Positions 20,932-32,003 are shown, counted from the first letter of the stretch. The stretch is 64,000 nt of DNA from Isochrysis galbana (GCA_018136815.1 CM030932.1:1963284-2027283); one strand, 5' to 3'. Notes: generated by a model from the sequence alone, not told the origin. A program made the numbers and translations.

Positions 20932-21747
20932 TCACATTCCACTTCCAGTCTCGACGACTTCAATCCAGCTGGACCAGTCTCTGCCCGTATCCTGATCAAA
21001 CCTCACCGATGAATTCGCCTTTTCGTTTGCCCGTGGCGTAACCTGTCTTGTCTGGGCGGGCTGAGGCGCAAGAGGCATGCCAAAATTGTAAAATGAGTCC
21101 TCATGTAGTGTGCTGACATCGCGCCATCTGACCCATCCCCCATCCCAAAGCTCACGACGGGCCCGCTCTCCCTCCTCCGTGTGCTCATGCGCATGAGCAG
21201 TCGCCTCACCAGAGTAGTGCGGGTCCCAGATCAGGAGCTGCGCTGAACTACCATGGCCTCGTACTCCCACCACAGTCTTCGAATAGACATCCCCTCCACC
21301 CCCGACCATCACCGGCCCGCCGCCTCCATCAAAATGACTCTTCAACTCTTCTAGCACAGCTCTCATCTCATTCGCTGCCCTGCCCGGCGTGAGATGGCGC
21401 ACGCGCATACTCGCACCGTAGAAAGCGTCAAGCAGGACCACAGCGTCAGGTACACCCATCCATTCACGTGGCCCGACGTATCCAGGAATCTGGCTCTGGC
21501 ATTCCGGGATCGAGGGCGGCGGCAAGTGTGGCGCCAGCCACGAGAGGATGCTCTGCGCTGTGCGAAAGCCGCAGCCCCAGCCTTGGTCGGAGAACCCCTG
21601 AGCACCGTAGTGCATGTATCGGAGGGGCCCGCGCAACAAGTGCGCCTCGGGTTCCTCAGTGGAGTCGGCGGGAGGAAGGAGCCGTTCGCACGAGTCGAGC
21701 AGAGGGGGCAGCATCGGTGGCGGCGGACCGCGTTGGCGGCGGATCAC
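20932..21747 (-). CDS. UFM1-specific protease (UFSP, peptidase C78)
   Basis: Cysteine protease that trims the UFM1 precursor and removes UFM1 from substrates in the ufmylation pathway. Single-exon frame of 271 residues with ATG at 21747. Cys59 in the family signature QGWGCGFRT is the nucleophile. Asp175-Pro176-His177 in LLIWDPHYSG supplies the other catalytic residues. Conserved GGGGDVYSKTVVGV precedes it. The length and the absence of a large N-terminal domain resemble the short UFSP1 form rather than UFSP2. C-terminal to DPHYSG the segment around WDGGWVRWRDVSTLHEDSFYNF matches the usual C-terminal helix/strand region. All key residues are present, so it should be active. Confidence 0.9.
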   Translation of the reverse strand: MIRRQRGPPPPMLPPLLDSCERLLPPADSTEEPEAHLLRGPLRYMHYGAQGFSDQGWGCGFRTAQSILSWLAPHLPPPSIPECQSQIPGYVGPREWMGVPDAVVLLDAFYGASMRVRHLTPGRAANEMRAVLEELKSHFDGGGGPVMVGGGGDVYSKTVVGVRGHGSSAQLLIWDPHYSGEATAHAHEHTEEGERARRELWDGGWVRWRDVSTLHEDSFYNFGMPLAPQPAQTRQVTPRANEKANSSVRFDQDTGRDWSSWIEVVETGSGM

Positions 21748-21990
21748 CGTGTGAAGGAGGGAGGGCGGGAGGGAGTGAGTGAAGGAGGGTGTGTGGACTC
21801 AAGTGAGTTCTTTTGTAGATGTGTAGGTCCTAATCCCACAGTGGCTACTTGGGGTGTTGTCGGGGCACGGGTTCTCGCCGTTGCGCTAGCGCTATGTTCA
21901 TGCCTCTGATCTACACAATGTTGCTGACTATCACGGGGCCCCATAAGGGTGGGGCCAAACATGGTACCCCCGCCGAGCGAGGATCAGTCC
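21748..21990 (+). other. Intergenic between UFSP and LINE 5' end
   Basis: Short region upstream of UFSP containing a 'gggagggagggc'-type purine run. A dispersed motif 'atcacggggcccc' lies near 21930. Nothing coding recognised. Confidence 0.4.
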
Positions 21991-22025
21991 CTTCTCGCCA
22001 ACTATCGTTAAAACGATATAGGGTC

Positions 22026-23000
22026 ATGGAGCGCGCGCCGCCTCCCGCCCTCGCTGCTGCGGCCCTCGCCGCGATGGACGAAGCTTTCAAGGATACGCCG
22101 CTGCCGCCGAAGCGACCGCGCCAGGACGACCCCCCCAGCCAGGTGGGCACAGGAGCCAGCGGGCCAGGCCCGCGCACCACCGAGATCAGAGAGAGCACGG
22201 CCTGCATGCTGGTTGACAGCATGCTGCACACACAAATCACTACCCACAGCCACACCAGCCACACCATCCCAGTGGGACGCTCCATCAGGGAAGGCCCCCG
22301 GGCCTGGACCCTACACAGCCGTGGTACCGCCCTCGCGCTCCGGCGCGAGGTGTCGGCCCGGCACCATCATGAGCAAAACCCCAGAGGGGGAATGACCTAC
22401 AAAATCATAGGGCCGAACATGAAGCAGTTGTGGACCCCTAGGAAGGGGGACAGGAACAACACAAGGGACGGAACGAAGGGAGTGCTACCCAGCAAAGCCG
22501 AAGGGCGGGCGGACGAACGCGCCTCGAGCGCGAGAACGATGCACACAACATTGGCCGAAGAGGCCCAACACAACAGACACCAACACAAACAAGAGCCAAC
22601 ACCGAACACTCAGCTCAAAAAAACCTCGAAAGAGGGCGACACCGGCACGGACTCAACGAGCCCCATGGACCCCGATGAAATTAGACCACACACGGGACTA
22701 ACCCCACCTCCCACCCCGGCCGCACAGGTGGCCCTCCTCGACGAAGACCTCGAGCCCATGCCCGAGGAGGAAGCGGAGTTTCCCATAGATCAAAAAATCA
22801 TCATCACCTTCACGGCGTACGAAAAGGGTCACAAAGCCAAGGACGAAGAGACCCTTGGCGCCATCACCGCGCACCTCAACAAGCTCGAGGGCGTGGACCT
22901 CGAGCCAGACTTCCTGTCCAAAAGCGCCTCCGGCCCGTGGGAGATTCTTGTAACGGCGGATTGCAATAGGGAATGGAGAAGAGGGGAACGCAGAGAATAG
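22026..23000 (+). mobile_element. Probable LINE ORF1 or 5' ORF, truncated
   Basis: ATG at 22026 opens MERAPPPALAAAALAAMDEAF. About 315 residues follow, rich in Arg/Lys/Thr and without a catalytic domain; the C-terminal part is more ordered (DQKIIITFTAYEKGHK, PWEILVTADC). At about 22970 it runs into G-rich low complexity. An inverted, short copy of the start region (GGAGCGCGCGCCGCC and the preceding 'actatcgttaa') is at 58967-59045, near LINE ORF2 fragments. That supports a repetitive element rather than a host gene. Identity as ORF1 is inference. Confidence 0.45.
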
Positions 23001-23080
23001 AGAGGGGGGGGGGAAACCGCGAAGGGGGGGGGGGGAGCTGCAGAGGGGGGTGGAAACTGCAGAAGGGGAGGGAGGGAATG
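22985..23080. repeat. G-rich low-complexity stretch
   Basis: Three G-runs of 7-11 bases in repeats of 'gaaacygc(a)gaagggg'. It terminates the LINE-like ORF. Confidence 0.7.
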
Positions 23081-23284
23081 CAGATAATAATAAAACATCT
23101 GAAGATTCGGGCTACTCACGCTAGCTATACAGTCCACGTACTCACGGTACTCACTCACGACATCGCCTATACCCCAGTTTACTCACTCCCTTACACCACC
23201 CCCTTCCCCTTCATTCCTTTGTCTTTGGTATCGGGGGGGGGGGCCGCGTGCACTACAACGGGCCAAGTGCAGGGGGTGGGCTGG

Positions 23285-23645
23285 GGGTGGGTGATTTCGA
23301 CGAGGGTTCGGCGCGCGGCCTGCCCGATTGGCGTGACCATCCGGGTGGGATATGCGTATATGGTATCTGGTGGGGTCCGCCATCCGGATGGATCGTCGAA
23401 AACGGCCACGCAGCGCGCCCGGCATCGGTTCGAAGTTGGGCTCTCCGGGCCTCCCTCGGCGACGGCTCAACGTTCAATGGGCTCGGCGGGTGGGTGATTT
23501 CGACGAGGGTTCGGCGCGCGGCCTGCCCGATTGGCGTGACCATCCGGGTGGGATATGCGTATATGGTATCTGGTGGGGTCCGCCATCCGGATGGATCGTC
23601 GAAAACGGCCACGCAGCGCGCCCGGCATCGGTTCGAAGTTGGGCT
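23285..23645 (+). repeat. Exact 158-bp direct repeat separated by 45 bp
   Basis: 23285-23442 and 23488-23645 appear identical base for base, 203 bases apart, with a 45-bp spacer. Contains 'gggatatgcgtatatggtat'. No ORF of interest. A recent local duplication or, if the assembly is imperfect, an artefact. Confidence 0.85.
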
Positions 23646-23689
23646 TTTTGAGCTTTTGCGAGTTTAGCGTCTTTTGTCAGTTTTTGATT

Positions 23690-23910
23690 ACGTTTTGTTA
23701 TGGGGGCCCAAGGGGGGGGTCCGGGTCCTAATGGGCCCCGGATATGTGCTAGTTGGGTGTATTGGGAACTTTCTCCCGAAAAAAATCCTTAAATTTCCTC
23801 AATTCTGAGATGGTCATTTTTTCACCCCTTATAAAAAAACACTGTTTGACCGCCCTAATGTTTACCCCCAATAAAACCCTGTTTGACCGCCCTGCACCTT
23901 ACCTCTTACC
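23690..23910 (+). repeat. Dispersed element with GGGCGGTCAAAC ends, copy 1
   Basis: Matches 63640-63860 in inverse orientation: 'cccaagggggggg', 'ccccggatatgtgctaattgggtgtattggga'-like stretch, 'gagatggtcattttt' and 'gtttgaccgcccta'. Here the terminal GTTTGACCGCCCT occurs twice (23851 and 23881). The motif may be a terminal inverted repeat of a MITE; a second end in opposite orientation was not found. Confidence 0.65.
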
Positions 23911-24899
23911 TGTGCATGAATGGATTATTCGTAGGTAGGTGAAGGTGTTGGTATATAGGTATAGGTATAGGGTACCCTTTTATTCTTATTCTTTAATCAA
24001 CCACTTTGGGATAGTTTTAGTTTCCCTTGTTGCAAAACTGAGCAGATTTGGATTCGCCCAGGTTCACGTCCACGGCTCACCGTTGTATTCTTGTCTTCCA
24101 GCCGAGAGGGCCAGCGACGGGAGGGCCAAGGCGGTCGCCGTGGCCTCCCTGTGGAAGGAGAGAGAACGCTCGTCTGTTCCACGAAAGTTCGAGGCCTTCC
24201 CGAGGGCGAGGGTTAAAGAAGATCCGTAGATTCATGGCTGGCCCCCCTTCTCTTGGTCTCCCCCCTCCCTCTCTATAGAGCTGAGCTCTAGAGAGAGCGA
24301 GAGTTTATGAGGAATGTAGGCTGTGGGGGGGGGGTGTTCGGGAGAAACGAAAGCGGGGGGAGAGGTTGGAAGGTGGGGATGGGGGAGAGAGAGAAGAGAG
24401 AGCGCAGAGTACATGATAACTTGAGCCGGTCGTCGCGCCGCGCACCCGCAAGAGGAGAACACGAGAGGAAATCTAAGCTAAACTTCCAACGTTCCATTTC
24501 ATTATGAGATCTTCTGTGGGGAGGTGGGGAGCAACTTCTCTCAACGACTCGTAGGAGTACCCTCTCTCTCTCTTAATTCTCCTGCCCTTCACTCTAATTT
24601 TCCTCCATAATTTTTGCTCGACGCTCTCCTCGACTCTCGTCTCTGGCCGCCCTCGAAATCATTCGTATCCACCGAGATTCATTCCTTTGTCAACCACCCC
24701 CCGTGCGTGTCCGGCCCCACTCCCGCAAGCAAGAACATCTTCTCGCTTATCTTCTATAACAAGCAGCCCTCTTTCACCTATCCTTCTCTCGGATCGCTGG
24801 CAAGCAGCTCTCTCTCTCTCTCTCTCCTCCCCCTCTCTTCCCCCCCCGCGGCTCTCTGCACGCATCTGTGAGAAGCTGGTCGATCGTCGTCGCCTGCTC
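23911..24899 (+). other. Upstream region of the desaturase gene
   Basis: Contains a 'ggtataggtataggta' microsatellite near 23952, a GA/CT-rich stretch at 24250-24410 and (CT)n at 24811-24830, shortly before the ATG at 24900. No other gene recognised. The CT-rich stretch may be a promoter or leader feature. Confidence 0.4.
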
Positions 24900-26451
24900 A
24901 TGGCCGACTCTGCCAACCCTCTGCGTCTGCTGACGCTCTGCGCGCTCGCCTCGGGCGGCGCGGCGCTCAGCATGCGCGCCGCCCCGCTCGTCAGGTCTGC
25001 CCCTCTGCGCTCGGCCCGTAGCGCCACTCCGCTCGCCACGACCACCCTCGAGCCGAGCGCTGTGCAGCCTGTGGCGCCTGAGGATGAGTGGATCGCAAAG
25101 GTCGACCTGGATGCATTCGGTGCCGAGTGCCGCGCGCTGGGCGACCGCCTCGAGAAGGGACAGGGTGAGGCAGATGTCAAGCACCTGAAGAAGATGGTCC
25201 TCTGGTCCAACATCTGTGGTGCTGTTGGACTCGCTACCATGTGGATGAAGCCAAACATCGTCTCCATCATGGGCCTGGCACTCTGGACTACATCCAGGTG
25301 TGTTTCGTTTCACCGGGCCCTCGTGTGCGCGCGCATCGACGCTGTCTCGCTGTGGCGTGCGCGTGAAGGCCTGACAGTGCATGACGGCCTACACCGAATT
25401 ACTTGCGCTCAGGTGGACGATGATCGCCCACCATACTTGCCATGGCGGGTACAACAAGCAGGACGATGGATCGGGCCGTTTCACGTCGATGGGCTTTGCT
25501 CTTGGCTCGTTGCGCCGCCGCACTATGGACTGGCTCGACTGGATGCTTCCAGAGGCATGGAATGTGGAGCATAACAACCTGCACCATTTCCGCACCGGCG
25601 AACCTGGCGATCCGGACCTTGTGGAACGCAATTTGGAAACCCTGCGTACCATCCCCGTTCCCCGCCCTCTCAAGTATGCTTTTGTGGCTCTAGTCGCTGC
25701 CATGTGGAAGTGGTACTACTACGCTCCTAACACCTACAAACAGTTGAAGATGCATGAGATTCGACGCTCTGGAAAGAAAATCCCCGAATCTGTTGATGTG
25801 CACGCACCTTTTGCTGTGACCAAGTTTCTTCCTGGTGGCGGCTCGGAAGCGCCTCAGCTTGGATACAACTTCGTGGACTACGTCAAGAAAGTAGCGGGAC
25901 CGTACATTGGTGTCCGCTTTCTGCTTCTCCCATCACCACTGCTGCTCATCAATCCGCTCTTCTTTCAGCGTGCTGTCGTAAATCTCCTCCTTGCAGATGT
26001 CATTGCGAACATCCACTCCTTCATCATCATCTCTACGAACCACGCGGGTGATGACATGTACCAGTTCGAAAACTCTGTCACACCGAAGTCGGGCTCATTC
26101 TACATGCGCCAGGTGATCACCTCGGTGAACTTCCGCACATCGAATGGCATCCGCAAGGATGGTACGGCCCGTCCTGTGCATGGACTCACCGCCGACATGA
26201 ACGATTTCATGCACGGCTGGCTCAACTACCAGATTGAGCACCATTTGTGGCCCCAGCTTTCGATGCTCTCCTACCAAAAGGCGGCGCCCGAACTTCGTGC
26301 CATTTGCGCAAAGCACGGGATCCCCTACGTTCAGCAAAATGTCTTCCGGCGCTTGAAGAAGACGGCTGATATCATGGTCGGGGCCACTTCCATGCGGAAG
26401 TTCCGCCCCGAGTGGGAGAAGGTGTCGGACCGCTTCGAGTGGAAGCAATGA
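24900..26451 (+). CDS. Membrane fatty-acid desaturase, front-end type, likely plastid
   Basis: Di-iron membrane desaturase introducing a double bond into an acyl chain. Exon 1 is 24900-25297, a 115-bp GT-AG intron is 25298-25412 (splitting an Arg codon), and exon 2 is 25413-26451, giving 478 residues. Three histidine boxes are visible: HHTCH, HNNLHH and QIEHH. Gln in the third box is typical of front-end (delta-5/6-like) desaturases, but no cytochrome b5 domain (HPGG) is present. The N-terminus combines a hydrophobic segment (LLTLCALASGGAALS) with an Arg/Ser/Ala-rich stretch, like the signal-plus-transit peptides of algae with secondary plastids, so plastid targeting is inferred. Membrane segments flank the boxes (for example LLLPSPLLLINPLFF). 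Regiospecificity cannot be read from sequence. Confidence 0.9.
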
Positions 26452-28014
26452 CACTGTGACACAGAAAGGGTCGAATAGGCTCTTCTGCCACAAAATTGCT
26501 CGTCACTGTGACGCTTCCACTCGTCGAATAGGCTCTTCTGCCGAGGGGGATGAGACCATCAAATCCTCCCACGGTCGCCTTTACGTCTCCAGCAGGCCAT
26601 ATTGCTCCTCAGCTTCACAGCCAACTGGCAATGTGGAAGACATGGTCTTACTGTGGGTTTCGTGATGTCGTGCCTGTCGGCGAAAGCCGCGTTGGCGCGC
26701 CGTTGCTCTCATTGCTGTGGTGCGCAGGAGCTCCGCGACGTTACTGGCCACCTCTTCCATCAAGTTCGAGGCTCATTGCTTCATTTTCCTTCCGCCGTCA
26801 ATGCTTTTAGATGTGACCGACGACTGCTGTTGTCTCATGTGCAGTGGGTCCGGTGCAACTCGCTTTGATGTCGGGCGCTCTCCGCTCATTGCGCACTGTG
26901 AGTGAGCATGGTCTGTATACGTGGGGTGCGCGTTATTGTGGCGCCGGGAGCAGCTGGAGCGACGCGCATGCGGTTGATCGCGATGGGCCGCACGCTGCTC
27001 GCGATGGCGAGCCATGTGCGTGGGACCGTCGACTGCTTCCCTACTTCTATTCCTATTCTACATCCCGTCTCTTGCGGCATGGTTGCAAGATGCCTACGCG
27101 CCGCAACGGTTAATGTTTTCTGCCCGGGACGATGGAGGCTTGTAAGAGCCATGACGTGGCGTGCCCACGGGCGCATCACTAGCCATGGGCCGCAGTAGCA
27201 GAATGAGTACGAACCGCCAGCGCACATATTACATATTACATACACATATATGTGGCCGTGAGCGTGTCCCGGTGGCCGCGTACGGCGCTAGCGCCGCCAC
27301 TTAACCCATAACCATAACCCCCCACAATAGGGTATACAATACCCGACACCGCTAACAACTAAACCACGAGGCCCGCCCCGCCCTCCCAACGGACAGGGGC
27401 CAGGGGTTGTGCGTGAACGTTCACGGGCCCAACTGGGCCAAAGCCAAAGGGCCAAATACACTTTCAAATCAGGTGTTCAAGGTAAATTTGGAAAGTGGGT
27501 GTTCACAACTGTTCACATGGCGACACTTAAGTGTCCATTCCTAGGTGTTGGTGTTCAAAGTGCAAAGTGTCCAAAGGTGTTCCAAACGTCCATGCTCCAT
27601 GCTAGGTGTTCAAAGTGTCCAAAGTGTCCCCGCTGGAGTTCATTGATTGGTGTTCAAATTTGTCCATACCAAAAAAAAGGTCTAGGGGCTAGAAACCCCA
27701 GTGGGTTTCGAGCTGATGTACCCTGGACCAATAGACCCACCCTCCGTGGTGGTCAGAGTTGTTGCTCACTAAGCCACTACTAGGCCCAGCTCACCGATGC
27801 TCGCCGTCAGGCTAAAACTCGTAATTTATACCTAACCTTTGAATCTCTGAATAGGGGTAAAGCAGAGTTCCGGAAATAACTCGCCCCCCTCCCCCCCCCT
27901 TCCCCCCTCCCCTCCCCCCGCCCCTACTTTCCACCGATCTCTCGGAAGCCCTCACCCTCATCTTCCGCCACGCTCTAATCTCTCCCCCGAGCGGACAGAG
28001 CTACTCAGCTACTC
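26452..28014. other. Intergenic with short repeats
   Basis: A direct repeat 'tcgaataggctcttctgcc' occurs at 26471 and 26524. From about 27470 to 27660 variants of 'gtgttcaaagtgtccaaag' recur many times. A possible tRNA-like head lies at 27690-27782 (see entry). Poly-C/CT at 27885-27925. No gene recognised. Confidence 0.45.
27690..27782 (-). repeat. Possible tRNA-derived SINE head
   Basis: On the minus strand, TGGCTTAGTGAGCA resembles a pol III A box, and about 70 bases later CAGCTCGAAACCC resembles a B box (GGTTCGANNCC). The sequence does not fold as an intact tRNA by eye. SINE identity is tentative. Confidence 0.3.
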
Positions 28015-28353
28015 ATGGAGCAAGAGCCAGAGTACAAGTGGCTCTACACTGGCGGCGAGGAGGGTAGCGCCGAGGCGGCCCATCGCGGCGAGCAGCGAGC
28101 GCACCGGGGCGACAGAGTATGCCACGATTTCAGGGGCGCCGGCTCACTCGTACGCCTCGAGAAAGGCGACATCTTCTTCACGGTGAATGGGGTCGAGCTG
28201 TCCTCCTCGGCCGGCCATATGCGCGTGGAGGGCGAGAGCAGATCCTCGCGCAAGGTGTCGAAGCCGGCATGTGCCACCCCCCCCGCCAAACCATTAGAAG
28301 CGGTGGCGCGCATGTTCGGGCTCGGACAAAGAAGACGGAGTGGCCGGTGCTAA
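28015..28353 (+). pseudogene. Possible SPRY-domain fragment
   Basis: From ATG 28015, residues around 35-65 read GDRVCHDFRGAGSLVRLEKG then DIFFTVNGVEL. That is similar to the 'GD.IGC.LD...G.IFFT.NG' core of SPRY domains. The frame is truncated soon after, where a LINE fragment begins on the other strand (28364). Upstream C-runs obscure any earlier exon. Weak call. Confidence 0.3.
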
Positions 28354-28363
28354 CGCGATTACT

Positions 28364-28860
28364 TTATTTACTTTTTCGTCTATTTTGTCTGCCAGTTGCT
28401 CGACCAAAATGGTCTAAAAGAGCCTCGGGCGCGCCCAGCGGGACCCCTAGGATGGTCAGATATTCGTCTTCGTTTATCCAATTGAATCTTCTCATGTCCC
28501 ACGGGGGCTTGCGAAGCCGCTGTGACCCCATGCGCAGTCCCTGAAATTTGTTTACGTTGCTTTTACCACCTGTCGCCTTCTCGTGTAGCTTAACCCAATG
28601 TAGGGCCTTTTGAAGGCTGTTGTAGTCTCTGGCTATCAACGCCGTGTCATCGGCCGAATGGGCTTATCTTTAGGCTGTAACCATTCAAGTTCACGCCCGA
28701 TATATCTTCATCTCCGTTGATAACTCGGGTTAGTGCCTCTGTGGTGAGGAGGAAGGTGAGTGGTGATAGTAGGTGATAGCGGACGGACATCCTTGCGGCT
28801 TGCGGCATGCCGCTCCCCACGGTGAAGGGGTAGCTCCTACCTCCGTTGGTCGGTCTTGAT
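28364..28860 (-). mobile_element. LINE reverse-transcriptase fragment, degenerate
   Basis: Minus-strand pieces of non-LTR RT: VGSGMPQA, then LLSPLTFLLTTEALTRVI (the 'GxPQGxxLSPLLF' box with an insertion), a frame change, SADDTALIA (the catalytic [FY]xDD box with Ala-Asp-Asp), and YLTILGVPLGAPEALLDHFG (the 'lGv' box). Several frame changes separate them. It is related to the ILGIPLGGPQAIKGFW segment at 55208. Truncated at both ends. Confidence 0.8.
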
Positions 28861-28904
28861 TGTGCGTATCGGCCGAGCGTCTTCGCTCGTGAGTGCCTTC
28901 GCGA

Positions 28905-29480
28905 GTGTGGGCCCTGGCCTCCCCTGCCTCTCCCTCGCTAGAGCTCTTGAGCCTCAGGGGCCCCCACGCTGCACCTGTCTGCCTCTGCCTGTCGAACAGG
29001 GGGGGAGGAGGGGTTGGAGCAATGGGCTGGCCACGCCGGGCCAGGACCAGGACGAGCGAACCAGTGGAACCAGGCGAGCCTGTGGGGAAGAGAGTGGGTC
29101 AGCAGGGCAGTCTCCTCCTGGCAAGCCATCAGGCATACTAGGAGGAGGGGTGGTTCCTCCCCCATGGCAGGGGAGGAGTGGAGAGGGGGGGGGGCTCGTG
29201 CCCTCGTGCCCCCCCATGGGCGAACCAAGTATAAACTTAGTTGGTAGTTGGCTCAGTGGTGAGAGGGGGGTCAGTACGATGAGGGGGCCAGTGCAGGCGA
29301 ATGCGTGCGGCGCGTGGCGCGCGCCCGGCGAGCCGGCGAGGGTCTGGACAGTTGTGGTGATTGGTCAGCTCCTGCAGGCAAGGGCTGAGGATGGTTGTGC
29401 AGGCCCACCCAGGGGGTGTCTGCGATGGAGGGAGGGGGGTGCGAGGCCCCCATTGACCCCTACTTCTAAAAATAGGTTGT
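28905..29480 (+). repeat. Dispersed ~0.9-kb family, partial copy B
   Basis: Related to 20100-20440 in the same orientation and to the element at 47570-48449 in inverse orientation (the 'cccccatgggcgaactaagtataaac' end is at 29211 here and 47572-47598 there, with small differences). At 29249-29268 TGGCTCAGTGGTGAGAGG resembles a pol III A box, so a tRNA-derived origin is possible. Confidence 0.65.
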
Positions 29481-30128
29481 TGAGCGAGAAGGGGGGGAGA
29501 AGAGGCAGGGGTATAGGCGATGTCGATGTGAGACCGTGAGTGGTCAAACATATAGTAGCTTCGCGGTCACCTTCAAGAATTTTTTTAGCGCCGCCGCAAA
29601 AAGCCGGAATACAGGCAATAAGTTCAGCTTAAGCTCACCAGCCGATGCGCGTGCAGCGATGCTTACAAGCTAAGAGCAAGGCCTGCGCGCGCTAAGCACA
29701 AAACACAACACGGCTGCAATGGGCTTAGTCTAATGCAGCTATTAGCGTCGCTAAAAGGTTCAGGCTCTAAAACTCTACTAGGGTGCTGACACCCCTTGCT
29801 CTCGCAAGACCGCCATGCTTGTGCATTCCCATCACAAGCACAAGCTTCCGCTACCGGACGGCTAGGCGGAGAGTCTGCCCTAGGCCCACGGGCAAGGCTG
29901 GCAGTTTGCAGCCCGCGTTTGCTCCCGTGCTCTGGGCCCTTACGGCAGCACACCTTCAAGCCTCCAATTAAAACTGTTCAACTAGCTGGAGCCCTGAGTA
30001 GGGCCCGCACCTACCAAGCCTTCCATGGACAAGTGCAGGGGTAACCGGGACAGTGGTATAGTGAGTGATGATGAAGGTCGAGGCGAGCTCAACAGACAAC
30101 AAGCTCGAGTCCTCTAGAAGAGAAGCAA
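29481..30128. other. Intergenic, 3' of centrin
   Basis: No gene recognised. Short ORFs on both strands carry no known motif. Confidence 0.4.
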
Positions 30129-31065
30129 TCACTTGAGCGACTCCGCCTTGAACGAGTGCTTATACGTCATTATACGAAGAAATTCCTCCTCGCTGACCTC
30201 TCCATCTCCGTCAAGATCCGCCTTGTTGATCATTTCCTGAAGTTCCTCATCTGTCATATTCTCGCCAAGCTCGCGGGCCACCTGTGATGACGAGGAAGAA
30301 AGACTAGTGAACGATGGGCACAATTCCGAAGTGTTGCCTAGCGCAACCACACGTGCCAACCATGGCTACTGTCCACGCGACATTTCCCTATCTGCATCGA
30401 CTGCGTACTGTGAAGCTGCACCACACAATAGGGAGAGCATCAATGAAATGCACGTCCAGCAGAGTGAAACGCAGGCAAAGGAAGGGACAACTCAACCAAT
30501 ATTATCCGCGCTACGCACCCGCTTGAGATTGCGGAAGCTAATTTTTCCCGTCTCGTCGTCATCGAAGAGCTTGAATACGCGCCTTATTTCTTCTGGCGAG
30601 TCGCGATCGCCCATTTTTCCTGTCATCATCTCCACGAACTCTTCAAAGTCAATCGTACCTGAGATTGAACACCGCCACAATGTGAGGCAGTAAGTGGCAA
30701 CGCACTACTTGCAATTCAGCACAAGAACATGACAGACTGTGAGAAGTAACTTAGTGAGATTCCTCGGCAGAAACAATGGAAGAGCTGGCAGCGAGACCCT
30801 TGGTGTGTGTAGATGAATTACCTGAACCATCCAGGTCGATATCTGCGATCATCTTACGGACCTTCTCCTTCTTGGAGTCGAAGCCGAGCGCCCGCAGGGC
30901 AACCTGCAGCTCCTTTGTGTCAATAGTACCAGAGCCATCGGTATCGAAGAGGTCGAAAGCCTCCCGCAGCTCTTGCATTTGCCAGTCAGGAATGCCGGGC
31001 CGGGAGGCCACCTCGCGCCGTCCAGCCGGTTTGGTGGCCGAACCTTTCTTGTAAGGAGATGCCAT
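30129..31065 (-). CDS. Centrin (caltractin), three exons
   Basis: EF-hand calcium-binding protein of basal bodies/centrosomes and contractile fibres. Exons: 31065-30822, 30658-30519 and 30281-30129. Introns are 163 bp (30821-30659) and 237 bp (30518-30282), both GT-AG. Spliced length is 537 nt, 178 residues. Four EF-hands: [13 protein letters not shown] and [12 protein letters not shown] (the second spanning the first intron) keep all ligands. The third, [12 protein letters not shown], has Asn in place of the last acidic ligand. The fourth, [12 protein letters not shown], is intact. The linker [18 protein letters not shown] is diagnostic of centrin over calmodulin. The basic N-terminus with Lys/Arg/Ser is typical. 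The protein ends [11 protein letters not shown]. It implies a flagellated or centriole-bearing cell at some life stage. Confidence 0.95.
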
Positions 31066-31339
31066 CGCGTGAGCCTCAGCCTTCTGCTTGCGCAGGCCAG
31101 CCTACCTCTGATTGAGCTGCGCCGGTGCGGTGTGCGAGGATGGTCAGTGAGAAATATCCCATCAGACTGCTCTGTCTCTCTGGCCGCGAGACTCCCGCAT
31201 GCGGCACAGACGGGCGGATGGGCGGGAAGAGGACGACAGCGGGCGGCTGGTCGGGCGGCGCGCACCTGCCCCGCTGGGCGGCAGAAGGGGAGGGGGAAGC
31301 ACCCCTCACAAGACAACATAAGAATAGAGTATATTAACT

Positions 31340-31556
31340 CCTTACGGGCGAAGCCCCGAAATAGATGCTTTCCGTCAGTTATTCAATTATTTCTCCTCGG
31401 TGCTGCCTCCGCGTTAGACCATTTTGGGGGGGGGATGGGAGAAGGTCCCAGGAGACACACTGTCAGAAAAAATCTCACGAATAAACGAGGTTATAGACGT
31501 GTTTTATGACTGAAAGGGAGTGAGAAGGCGAAGCACCTATTCCGGGGCTTCACTTT
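31340..31556. mobile_element. MITE-like element with 21-bp terminal inverted repeats
   Basis: Left end GAAGCCCCGAAATAGATGCTT (31350-31370, one base over the display limit is omitted in the comparison) pairs with its inverse at 31531-31551; 19 of 21 positions match. The enclosed ~200 bp contains a frame reading LGAASALDHFGG, similar to LINE RT 'LGAPEALLDHFG' at 28.4 kb. It may therefore be a composite or a LINE scrap bounded by inverted repeats. It lies about 285 bp upstream of the centrin start. Confidence 0.55.
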
Positions 31557-31694
31557 ATGAAGAAAACACAATGTCCACGCTAGTAAAGAGGGAATCGAGT
31601 CTGACCTGAAAACAGTGGTGGTGCGGCCCACGCCCCCTCTGCCCCCACCCCCGCGCGCGCTGCCCCCCTCCCCCGCGCTGCCCTGAGGTCCCCG

Positions 31695-32003
31695 ATGTAT
31701 GGCCACGAGGAATTCCCGCCGCCCTCCGTCGCTGGTGACCTCCCCATCCACACAACACCGCCGGTCGAGGCCGCCGGCCCCGGCATCGACGGCCGCGGTG
31801 AGGCTGGTGACACCCTGTACGTCGTCCCGGTACAGCGTGAGCGAGTGCAGAAGGGCAGGAAGGTGTTGTACAGGGAGCTGATGTGCCCCCTCCACAGCAA
31901 GGGCGATGAGGACGTGGAGGAAGTGGTGGAGAACGAGGGTTGGGGTGCCAGGCCGCGGGTGTGCACTGTCGAGTGGTTGACTGGCCGCATCTTAGACGGG
32001 GGG
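31695..32003 (+). pseudogene. Unrecognised ORF interrupted by the gypsy LTR
   Basis: From ATG 31695 a frame of about 100 codons (MYGHEEFPPPSVAGDLPIHT...) runs directly into the 5' LTR at 32004. Composition is balanced (charged residues, few repeats), unlike the low-complexity frames around it. I recognise no domain. It may be an exon interrupted by the insertion; the flank beyond the 3' LTR is lost in the gap at 45530, so this cannot be tested here. Confidence 0.25.
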
